30,221 nt of DNA, from positions 1-30,221 of the forward strand of contig JBCDCP010000019.1 in assembly GCA_039181495.1 (NCBI GenBank), read 5' to 3'. The notes under the pieces are model-generated. The model was given only the letters and a program-made list of their open reading frames with translations. It searched no databases and was not told where the DNA came from. Position 1 is the first letter of the stretch. Each line of letters begins with the position of its first letter. Positions 23,905-30,221 of this stretch are shown piece after piece. Made by a program: the position numbers and the translations under genes. The DNA is from JBCDCP01 sp039181495 (GTDB lineage Bacteria; Pseudomonadota; Alphaproteobacteria; Rhizobiales; Tepidamorphaceae).

Positions 23905-25923
23905 TCAGGCAAATTCCATGATCACCGCATCGACGGCCAGGCTTTGTCCGGGTTCCGCGAGGATCTTGGACACAACCGCATCGCGTTCGGCACGCAACAC
24001 ATTTTCCATCTTCATCGCTTCAACGATGGCCAGGGTTTCACCGGCCTTGACGTCTTGCCCCTCCGCAACCGAGATCGAAACAACGAGACCGGGCATCGGG
24101 CAGAGCAACATCTTTGAAGTATCTGGCGGGATCTTTTCAGGCATCAGGGACGCGAGTTCAGATTCGCGCACCGTATAGACCCGGGCATCAGTCTGCGCGC
24201 CGCGATGGGCCAGATTCACGCCATTGACGATCGGCCGGACCTGAACAGAAACCGCTTCGCCAGCAACACGGCCCTGAAACAGCGGTTGGCCCGGAAGCCA
24301 CGTGGTTTCAACCGTCACCATGGCTGGCTCACCTTCGGCCATCGCCATGCCCACCTGGAACTGCCCGCCGGGACCTCCGGTCACTCGAATGGCAACCCGC
24401 TTGTTACCAAGCCACACCACGCGGTCAGTTGGGAACGCCGTTGCGTCCACGCGAACTTGCTGGGTGATACCTTGCCGCCGCATGTTCTGAATGTGGTCGA
24501 TGATCCCGGCAACCGCGGAAAGAACGCGGGTTGCCGCATCGTCAGGATCGGGCGGCGCAAAGCCATCGGGGTATTCTTCGGCGATGAAGCCGGTGGAAAG
24601 CCGGCCCGAGATCCAGCGCGGATGCTCCATGATCGCTGAAAGAAACGGAATGTTGTGGCCGATGCCATCGATATAGAAGGCATCAAGGGCCTTGCCCATC
24701 TGGCCGATCGCTTCGACCCGGCTCGGCCCATGCGTCACAAGCTTGGCGATCATGGGGTCGTAGTACATCGAGATCTCGCCGCCATCGGTGACGCCTGTAT
24801 CGACCCGCGTGGTCAGGCCATGGCCGGTGGTCTCTTCGGTCGGCGGAATGAACCGGGTGAGACGGCCGATCGACGGCAGAAATCCACGATACGGATCCTC
24901 GGCATAGATGCGCGATTCCACCGCCCAGCCATCAAGCTTGATGTCGTCCTGGCCAAACGGAAGGCTCTCGTCCGAGGCAACCCGGATCATTTGTTCAACG
25001 AGATCAATCCCGGTGATCAGCTCGGTCACCGGGTGTTCAACCTGCAGCCGGGTATTCATTTCGAGGAAGTAGAAATTCCGATTCTGATCAGCGACGAACT
25101 CGACGGTTCCGGCGCTGTGGTAGCCGACAGCCTTGGCCAATGAGACGGCCTGCTCACCCATTTCAGCGCGCGTTGTATCATCAAGCAACGGCGATGGCGC
25201 TTCCTCGATCACCTTCTGATTGCGTCGCTGAATGGAACACTCGCGCTCACCCAGATAGACCGTGTTGCCCTGTTTATCGGCCAGTACCTGGATCTCGACG
25301 TGGCGCGGATCGACGATGAATTTCTCGATGAAGATTCGGTCATCGCCGAATGAGGACTGCGCTTCTGACCGCGCCCGCTCGAACCCTTCGGCAACCTCTT
25401 CGCGTGAATGGGCGATCCGCATGCCTTTGCCACCGCCACCGGCAGACGCCTTGATCATCACCGGATAGCCGATGTCATCGGCGATCGCCGTTGCCGCTTC
25501 GGCATCCGGCACCAGATCGGGGCTGCCCGGAACGGTGGAGACCTTGGCTTCCGAGGCGAAACGCTTGGACTCGATCTTGTCGCCCATCGCGCGGATCGCG
25601 TTGGGCGGCGGGCCGATGAACACCAGTCCCTCGGCATCGAGCGCTTCGGGAAAAGCGGCATTCTCAGACAGAAAGCCATAACCGGGATGGACAGCCTGAG
25701 CACCAGTGTCTTTGCAAGCCTGGAGGATCCGGTCGATCAGAAGATACGATTCAGCGGCGGGAGGCGCCCCGATCGCCACTGCCTCATCGGCCATCTCCAC
25801 ATGCAGCGCATCCCGGTCGGCAGAGGAGTAGACCGCCACAGTCTTGATGCCCATCTTTCGGGCGGTCTTGATAACCCGGACAGCGATTTCGCCCCGGTTT
25901 GCAATGAGAATCTTGTCGAACAT
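23905..25923 (-). CDS. pccA: Propionyl-CoA carboxylase alpha subunit (biotin-containing)
   Basis: PccA carries biotin and carboxylates it for transfer to propionyl-CoA by PccB, yielding methylmalonyl-CoA. The 672-residue product has FDKILIANRGEIAVRVIKTAR, HPGYGFLSENAAF, the ATP-grasp loop GGGGKGMRIAHSREEV, RHVEIQVLADKQGNT, and FYFLEMNTRLQVEHPVTELI. A central BT-type linker domain (SGRLSTGFIAEEYPDGF) precedes the biotinyl end, where EAMKMEN places the biotin lysine at about 638. I start at the ATG at 25923, which matches the family N-terminus; the open frame extends to 26244 with no resemblance. The beta subunit gene is 3.8 kb upstream on the same strand, separated by the folate operon. Confidence 0.93.
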   Translation of the reverse strand: MFDKILIANRGEIAVRVIKTARKMGIKTVAVYSSADRDALHVEMADEAVAIGAPPAAESYLLIDRILQACKDTGAQAVHPGYGFLSENAAFPEALDAEGLVFIGPPPNAIRAMGDKIESKRFASEAKVSTVPGSPDLVPDAEAATAIADDIGYPVMIKASAGGGGKGMRIAHSREEVAEGFERARSEAQSSFGDDRIFIEKFIVDPRHVEIQVLADKQGNTVYLGERECSIQRRNQKVIEEAPSPLLDDTTRAEMGEQAVSLAKAVGYHSAGTVEFVADQNRNFYFLEMNTRLQVEHPVTELITGIDLVEQMIRVASDESLPFGQDDIKLDGWAVESRIYAEDPYRGFLPSIGRLTRFIPPTEETTGHGLTTRVDTGVTDGGEISMYYDPMIAKLVTHGPSRVEAIGQMGKALDAFYIDGIGHNIPFLSAIMEHPRWISGRLSTGFIAEEYPDGFAPPDPDDAATRVLSAVAGIIDHIQNMRRQGITQQVRVDATAFPTDRVVWLGNKRVAIRVTGGPGGQFQVGMAMAEGEPAMVTVETTWLPGQPLFQGRVAGEAVSVQVRPIVNGVNLAHRGAQTDARVYTVRESELASLMPEKIPPDTSKMLLCPMPGLVVSISVAEGQDVKAGETLAIVEAMKMENVLRAERDAVVSKILAEPGQSLAVDAVIMEFA

Positions 25924-26156
25924 CGGCTGGTACAACGCCTGCAAGGAATAAAGCGGGAATACCCTGCGACGTGGCCTGCCGCAGGACAGGCGCGACCCTA
26001 TCGGTTCGCCCATTGATCCGCAATTGGCGGAATGTTGCACTGCAAATGCCTGGATGGGCATGTCGCCCTGATGCACATCATCGCCGCATTTGCGCTTCCC
26101 TAGGTGCAAACGCCATGCTCTAAGGCCGCCTGATACAGCAACGGTTACTGAGTTCG

Positions 26157-27044
26157 ATGGCAAACGCTGCCCATAGCGCCGCACCCTCCCTCCCCCGGTT
26201 TGACGGACCAGGTCAGCTGGCGCCTGCCCGCAATGACCGGGCACTGATCATGGGTGTTCTCAATGTGACACCCGATTCCTTTTCAGATGGCGGGCACTTC
26301 GTCGCGGCCAACACAGCCATCGCCCATGCCGAGCAGATGGTGGCCGAGGGTGCCGACATTATCGATGTCGGAGGAGAGTCGACGCGGCCAGGCTCCACCG
26401 AGCTCGACGCAGAGCAGGAAGCAGCACGCGTCATCCCGGTGATCAGCACGCTGGCCGACAGCATCTCTGTCCCAATCTCGATCGACACCTATAAGGCCAC
26501 GACCGCGGAAGCGGCACTGCGTTCTGGCGCTACGATCGTCAACGATGTCTGGGGGTTGATGCGCGACCCCGACATTGCGCGCGTTGCAGCAGCCCACGGC
26601 GCACCGGTGGTCATCGGGCACTGGGTACCGTCCTTGGCGAAGGAGACCGATGATGCCGGTGTCATCCCACGCATGCTGGAAGACCTGCAGCGCGCCGTCG
26701 ACCATGCCCTGTCGGCTGGGATTGCGTCCGACGCCATCACGCTCGATCCGGGCATTGGCTTTGGCAAATCACCGACACAGAATCTGATCATCCTGAACGC
26801 TCTTCATGCCATTGCAGCACTCGGGTTCCCACTGTTAATCGGCACCTCGCGAAAGAGCTTTATCGGCCACATCACAGGACGCAAACCGCTCGACCGGCTT
26901 TCCGGAACAATCGCATCCAACATCGTTGCGGCAGCCAACGGCGCAGCGATCCTGCGTGTTCACGATGTCGCCGCCCATCACGACGCCCTGCGGGTTGCAA
27001 CCGCGATCCAAAACGGCGCCATGCCCCCCGATATTCAGCTCTGA
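26157..27044 (+). CDS. folP: Dihydropteroate synthase
   Basis: FolP condenses dihydropterin pyrophosphate with p-aminobenzoate in folate synthesis and is the sulfonamide target. The 295-residue product has LIMGVLNVTPDSFSDGG (31-46), DIIDVGGESTRPGS (67-80), ISIDTYKATTAEAAL, GATIVNDV, LDPGIGFGKSPTQNL, the SRKSF motif (231-235) and ILRVHDV (265-271). These cover the pterin and PABA sites. One oddity: the usual MHMxG segment after the fifth strand reads VVIGHWVPS (151-159). The N-terminal ~25 residues are extra. It starts with ATG at 26157 and leads the folP-folB-folK-tauE run. Confidence 0.93.
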   Translation: MANAAHSAAPSLPRFDGPGQLAPARNDRALIMGVLNVTPDSFSDGGHFVAANTAIAHAEQMVAEGADIIDVGGESTRPGSTELDAEQEAARVIPVISTLADSISVPISIDTYKATTAEAALRSGATIVNDVWGLMRDPDIARVAAAHGAPVVIGHWVPSLAKETDDAGVIPRMLEDLQRAVDHALSAGIASDAITLDPGIGFGKSPTQNLIILNALHAIAALGFPLLIGTSRKSFIGHITGRKPLDRLSGTIASNIVAAANGAAILRVHDVAAHHDALRVATAIQNGAMPPDIQL

Positions 27045-27078
27045 TCAGCCGACAGAGCCCCGCAGGAGTTTCGTGCCG

Positions 27079-27459
27079 ATGAGCACACCGATCCTTCGCC
27101 GCGACAAGATCTTTCTGCGTGAAATGCTGTTTCACACCAATCATGGCGTGTTTGAGCATGAGAAGGACTTCCCGCAGCGTTTCGTCGTTGATTTTGAGGG
27201 AGAGATCTATCTCGCGCCACCGGGCCAGAGTGATCAGGTGCGCGATACCGTGCGCTATGACGAAGTCGCCAAGACGATCCAGCGGGTGGTCGAAGGCGAG
27301 CGGTACAATCTGATCGAAGCCCTGGCTGAAGCAATCGCCGATGAGGTGCTGTCCAGCCACGAGGCGCTCGAGGTTGTGCGAATCCGGGTCAGCAAGCCCG
27401 AAGCGGCGGTTCCAGTGCTATGCGGTTCGGTTGGCGTCGAGATATTCCGCAAGCGATGA
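27079..27459 (+). CDS. folB: Dihydroneopterin aldolase
   Basis: FolB cleaves dihydroneopterin to hydroxymethyl-dihydropterin and glycolaldehyde, the step before FolK. The 126-residue product has the family pattern: KIFLREMLFHTNHGVFEHEKDFPQRFVVD, where the glutamate pairs with the later YNLIEALAEAIADEVL, VRYDEVAKTIQRVV, and VRIRVSKPEAAVP. Start ATG at 27079 has AGGAG ten bases upstream, preferred over the in-frame GTG at 27073. It lies 34 bases after folP, and its stop overlaps the folK start by four bases (ATGA). Confidence 0.93.
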   Translation: MSTPILRRDKIFLREMLFHTNHGVFEHEKDFPQRFVVDFEGEIYLAPPGQSDQVRDTVRYDEVAKTIQRVVEGERYNLIEALAEAIADEVLSSHEALEVVRIRVSKPEAAVPVLCGSVGVEIFRKR

Positions 27460-27959
27460 GCCTCACCTCACCCAGTCGCGCCTTTACGGAGACTTGGCCA
27501 CCGGATGCAGTGCCCGAGCGCCCAGTAAGGGTCTATCTCGGATTGGGCACCAATCTCGGCTCCCGTTCGGATAATCTTGAGCAGGCTATCGCGGCAGTCA
27601 GCGAGACAGACGGGATTACCTTTCAAACCCGTTCGCAAGCGATCGTGACGGAGCCGTGGGGCAAGACAGATCAGCCGGCCTTTCTGAATGCTGTCATTGG
27701 CGTCGATACGGTATTAAGCCCGTCGGCTTTGCTGGCTCGGTGCCTTGAGGTCGAAGCCGGCATGGGCCGCATCCGCGCTGAGAAATGGGGTCCCCGCCTG
27801 ATCGACATCGATGTGCTCACCTATGGGTTCTATCGCGTCAACGGAGATGGGCTGACGGTGCCCCATCCCCACATGACTGAACGCGATTTCGTCATGGAAC
27901 CACTGCTTGAGATCGCACCCCATCTGACTCCGCTGATAACCCGCACGCAAGGGGTATGA
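27456..27959 (+). CDS. folK: 2-amino-4-hydroxy-6-hydroxymethyldihydropteridine pyrophosphokinase
   Basis: FolK transfers pyrophosphate from ATP to hydroxymethyl-dihydropterin, giving the FolP substrate. The 167-residue product shows the HPPK motifs: VYLGLGTNLGSRSDNLEQAI, TEPWGKTDQPAFLNAV, the metal-binding KWGPRLIDIDVLTYG (two aspartates), and LTVPHPHMTERDFVMEPL. About 20 N-terminal residues (to PERPVR) precede the core. It overlaps folB and tauE by four bases each (ATGA), so the three are probably translated as a coupled unit. Confidence 0.93.
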   Translation: MSLTSPSRAFTETWPPDAVPERPVRVYLGLGTNLGSRSDNLEQAIAAVSETDGITFQTRSQAIVTEPWGKTDQPAFLNAVIGVDTVLSPSALLARCLEVEAGMGRIRAEKWGPRLIDIDVLTYGFYRVNGDGLTVPHPHMTERDFVMEPLLEIAPHLTPLITRTQGV

Positions 27960-28726
27960 CCGACCTGTTGCCCGATCTGGCGCTGCAGACGGGCGCATTG
28001 ATCTTTGTGGTGTTCGTCCTTGCCGGCTTCGTCAAGGGTGTCGTTGGCGTTGGCATGCCAACTATCGCGGTCGGCTTGCTGACCGCCTCAATCGGTCTCC
28101 AACCCGCCCTTGCGCTGATGGTCGTACCAACCTTCATCACCAATCTCTGGCAGGGACTCGCCGGTCCCCATCTGATGGGTCTGCTGCGACGCTTGTGGAG
28201 CTATCTGCTCGCTGCGACACTTTTCACCGGTGCTGGTGTGGCCCTGCTTGTGTGGCTTAATCATCCGCTGTTGCCGCTCATCCTGGCGGCCAGCCTGATC
28301 GGTTACGGCACAGCAGCCTTGATGAAGTTCCGGATGGAGACCCAGCCGCATCAGGAAGTGGCATTGTCGCCAGCCCTCGGTGCCATGAATGGCCTGCTGA
28401 TGGGGTTGACCGGATCGGGCACCGTTCCCGGTATCTTCTATTTTGACAGCCTTGCGCTTGGCCGTGACGCCATGGTGCAGGCCATGGGTCTGTTGTTCCT
28501 GGTTATCACCGGCGCATTGGCAATCACGCTGGCGGCGTTGGCGTCCGAAAGTGGCAGCATCGACAGCCGCTACCTGACACTGTCGGCGCTGTGCCTCATC
28601 CCCTCGTTCATCGGGATCCAGATCGGTGCGGTATTGCGGCACAGGCTGAGCGAAGCGCGCTTCAGGCAAGTCTTGTATATCGCGATCATTGCCATGGGCG
28701 TTGTGATCGCGTTCAGAACGCTCTAG
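27956..28726 (+). CDS. TauE/SafE family sulfite exporter-like permease
   Basis: The 256-residue protein has about eight hydrophobic segments. It has the TauE/SafE repeats: VVFVLAGFVKGVVGVGMPTIAVGLL in the first half and GAMNGLLMGLTGSGTVPGIFYF in the second. Members move sulfite, sulfoacetate or other organosulfur anions across the inner membrane; the substrate here is unknown. It is coupled to folK through an ATGA overlap. An unusual partner for folate genes, it may simply be the next gene on the transcript. Its stop overlaps the stop of the convergent methyltransferase by four bases (CTAG). Confidence 0.87.
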   Translation: MTDLLPDLALQTGALIFVVFVLAGFVKGVVGVGMPTIAVGLLTASIGLQPALALMVVPTFITNLWQGLAGPHLMGLLRRLWSYLLAATLFTGAGVALLVWLNHPLLPLILAASLIGYGTAALMKFRMETQPHQEVALSPALGAMNGLLMGLTGSGTVPGIFYFDSLALGRDAMVQAMGLLFLVITGALAITLAALASESGSIDSRYLTLSALCLIPSFIGIQIGAVLRHRLSEARFRQVLYIAIIAMGVVIAFRTL

Positions 28727-29724
28727 CCAGCCGCCGGCAACTGGGCAGCTTGTGCACCGAACTGTCGCCTGAACTCGGCAAAGGCAGCTTCTGGCGCTGT
28801 CTTGCCATAGACTTGAAGGCGGTCGACCACATTGCGGCGCAACTTGGCCCATTTCGACTGGAGCCAGCGTTCGCGCATCACCGCCTTTGCCGCGACGATG
28901 TCTTCAATGCGGCGCACCGTATCCGGCCCAGGCTCTGCTATCTCAACACCGTCTTCCAGGCCTTCACCGGCACGCAGCACGAGACCGAAGCTGCCACTCT
29001 CGGAGAACAGCCAGTCCTCGCAGGCAAACCCGTTGCGGCGCGCAAATGATGCCAGCACGTCAGGCCCAAAATGCTGCACGTGCCCAAAATGAAAACGGCC
29101 GCGATAGGTCAGATGCGGGAAGCGCATGTTCGGGACCTCGATGATGAAGACTCCACCCGGCTTCAGCACGCTGCGGACAAACGCAAAGGCATCGTCGGGG
29201 TTGATCAGATGTTCGAAGACATGAAACGCTGTTGCCGCGTCGAACGGCCCGATCTGTCCCTTGAAATCGTGGTAGTTGCCGATCCGCAGGTCGACGCCAT
29301 AGGCGGCCCGGCCATACTCACCATAGCCGTTGTTGGGCTCAATCCCCATCGCTTCATGGCCATGCGCACGCAGAATGTGAAGCAATTCGCCGCTGGCGCA
29401 GCCGATATCGAGAACAGATTTTGCGTCTGACAACCAGCGCTCCATGCGGCGATACCGCTTTGAGGCAATCCGCGCAGAGCGCAGCACATGGCGCGGTTTG
29501 GGCGAAATCGCCTTCTTGTAGCTGACCCGGTACTCATCAGCATAGAACGCCGCCGACTCGTCCGGCGTCGGCATCGGATTGACGAAGACATGGCCGCAAT
29601 TTCGGCACAGCACGGTGCGCAGCGGGTCCCCCCGCCGATCCGTGTCGGCAATCACCTGATGCGTGTCCGGCGCGGACCGGCAGAGCGGACAGGGAATGGT
29701 CGTGCCTTTGAAGGCGAAAGCCAT
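28723..29724 (-). CDS. Class I SAM-dependent methyltransferase with N-terminal zinc-ribbon
   Basis: The 333-residue product (from the ATG at 29724) has two CxxC pairs at the N-terminus (CPLC and CRNC, 28 residues apart), probably a zinc ribbon. NPMPTPDESAAFYADEYR follows, then a methyltransferase domain with VLDIGCASGELLHILRAHG (SAM motif I), GIEPNNGYGEYGRAAYG, DAATAFHVFEHLINPDDAF and GGVFIIEVPNM. The architecture resembles sugar C- or O-methyltransferases from surface polysaccharide loci, but no sugar genes are adjacent. The open frame extends to 29772; the shorter start avoids overlap with pccB and keeps the cysteine pairs near the N-terminus. Target unknown. Confidence 0.85.
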   Translation of the reverse strand: MAFAFKGTTIPCPLCRSAPDTHQVIADTDRRGDPLRTVLCRNCGHVFVNPMPTPDESAAFYADEYRVSYKKAISPKPRHVLRSARIASKRYRRMERWLSDAKSVLDIGCASGELLHILRAHGHEAMGIEPNNGYGEYGRAAYGVDLRIGNYHDFKGQIGPFDAATAFHVFEHLINPDDAFAFVRSVLKPGGVFIIEVPNMRFPHLTYRGRFHFGHVQHFGPDVLASFARRNGFACEDWLFSESGSFGLVLRAGEGLEDGVEIAEPGPDTVRRIEDIVAAKAVMRERWLQSKWAKLRRNVVDRLQVYGKTAPEAAFAEFRRQFGAQAAQLPAAG

Positions 29725-29768
29725 GGTTTGCCAGCTCTCCCGATGATGCTGCCAGGCGAAGTTACCGT

Positions 29769-30221
29769 TCAAAGAGGAATATTGTCGTGCTTGCGCCAGG
29801 GCCGTTCGGCATCCTTCTGGCGCAGCATCGCAAGAGCTTTGGCAACCCTGCGCCGGGTCGAATGCGGCATGATCACATCATCAATGAAACCGCGCTCAGC
29901 AGCAATGAACGGATTGGCAAAGCGCTCCTCATAATCGTTGATCCGGCCGGCGATCTTATCAGGATCATCAAGCTCCGAGCGATAGATGATCTCTGCTGCG
30001 CCCTTCGACCCCATGACGGCGATCTCGGCAGTCGGCCAGGCGAAATTGACATCGCCACCAATATGCTTGGACGGCATAACGACATAGGCGCCGCCATAGG
30101 CTTTGCGCGTGATCACAGTCACCAGAGGCACGGTTGCTTCGGTGTAAGCATAGAGCAGCTTGGCGCCATGCTTGATGAGACCACCATACTCCTGCGCGGT
30201 GCCCGGCAAGAACCCCGGCAC
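29769..30221 (-). CDS. pccB: Propionyl-CoA carboxylase beta subunit (C-terminal part, truncated by window edge)
   Basis: About 150 C-terminal residues are visible; the 5' end lies right of the window. They contain VPGFLPGTAQEYGGLIKHGAKLL, TRKAYGGAYVVMPSKHIGGD, FAWPTAEIAVMGSKGAAEIIYR and the ending PWRKHDNIPL, which is typical of PccB rather than of MccB or AccD. PccB catalyses carboxyl transfer from PccA-biotin to propionyl-CoA. The methyltransferase gene begins 44 bases downstream on the same strand. The partner pccA follows 3.8 kb further on. Confidence 0.93.
   Translation of the reverse strand: MPGFLPGTAQEYGGLIKHGAKLLYAYTEATVPLVTVITRKAYGGAYVVMPSKHIGGDVNFAWPTAEIAVMGSKGAAEIIYRSELDDPDKIAGRINDYEERFANPFIAAERGFIDDVIMPHSTRRRVAKALAMLRQKDAERPWRKHDNIPL

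Noticed and set aside
25924..26244. N-terminal extension of the pccA frame
   Set aside because: Its residues look random and it would cover the divergent promoter region and the folP start. The family N-terminus begins exactly at 25923.
28088..28852. Long ORF on the minus strand opposite tauE, and similar long antisense ORFs (for example 17317-17805 plus, 3601-4002 minus)
   Set aside because: They mirror strongly recognised genes, have low-complexity or Gln/Arg/Cys-rich products with no family resemblance, and arise from GC-rich codon bias.

Overview
The window reads as ordinary chromosome of an alphaproteobacterium, most likely Hyphomicrobiales-like (Rhodobiaceae or Parvibaculaceae type). 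The evidence is the ClpS/ClpA pair followed by a phasin and a SPOR-tailed D,D-carboxypeptidase, a MipZ division ATPase, a DUF1489 protein (a family I know mainly from Alphaproteobacteria), and a general GC-rich codon bias. I see no insertion sequence, integrase, phage gene, CRISPR array or defence cassette.

Layout. 1-1064 (minus): clpS then clpA (clpA runs off the left edge). 1460-1792 (minus): phasin with its terminator. 1793-2178: divergent regulatory region holding a perfect FNR/FixK-type box and a TGC-rich PhaR-like cluster. 2179-4314 (plus): D-alanyl-D-alanine carboxypeptidase with SPOR domain. 4360-5873 (minus): coupled VWA and membrane J-domain proteins. 6009-6920 (minus): mipZ. 7250-8173 (plus): panC. 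8189-12242 (minus): methylcrotonyl-CoA carboxylase beta and alpha subunits, then DUF1489. 12422-14496: DUF3253, a YdcF-type protein and an EamA transporter. 14468-16816 (minus): a PaaI-type thioesterase, a GNAT acetyltransferase, isovaleryl-CoA dehydrogenase and a small signal-anchored ORF. 16858-20566 (minus): mgtE, a Gfo/Idh dehydrogenase and a DegT aminotransferase. 20717-20803 (minus): tRNA-Leu(GAG). 20915-22038: solitary FliN-like SpoA protein and lipB, divergent. 22035-23753 (minus): cyclopropane fatty acid synthase and a gamma-glutamylcyclotransferase-like protein. 23905-25923 (minus): pccA. 26157-28726 (plus): folP-folB-folK-tauE operon. 28723-29724 (minus): methyltransferase. 29769-30221 (minus): 3' part of pccB.

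How the genes work together. Two acyl-CoA branches are present: leucine breakdown (isovaleryl-CoA dehydrogenase plus methylcrotonyl-CoA carboxylase) and propionyl-CoA carboxylation (PccA/PccB). The genes of each branch lie on the same strand but are separated by unrelated genes. The phasin points to polyhydroxyalkanoate storage. The Gfo/Idh plus DegT pair has the two activities needed to make a 3-amino sugar nucleotide, possibly the UDP-2,3-diamino sugar used in the lipid A of many Alphaproteobacteria. The folate operon carries three consecutive pathway steps with overlapping genes.

I did not find a plainly new system. The best leads are the dual FNR-like and PhaR-like control region, the VWA/J-domain pair, the putative GnnA/GnnB-type pair, and the lone FliN-like protein. 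Start codons are chosen by reading, not by alignment, and several are flagged as uncertain.
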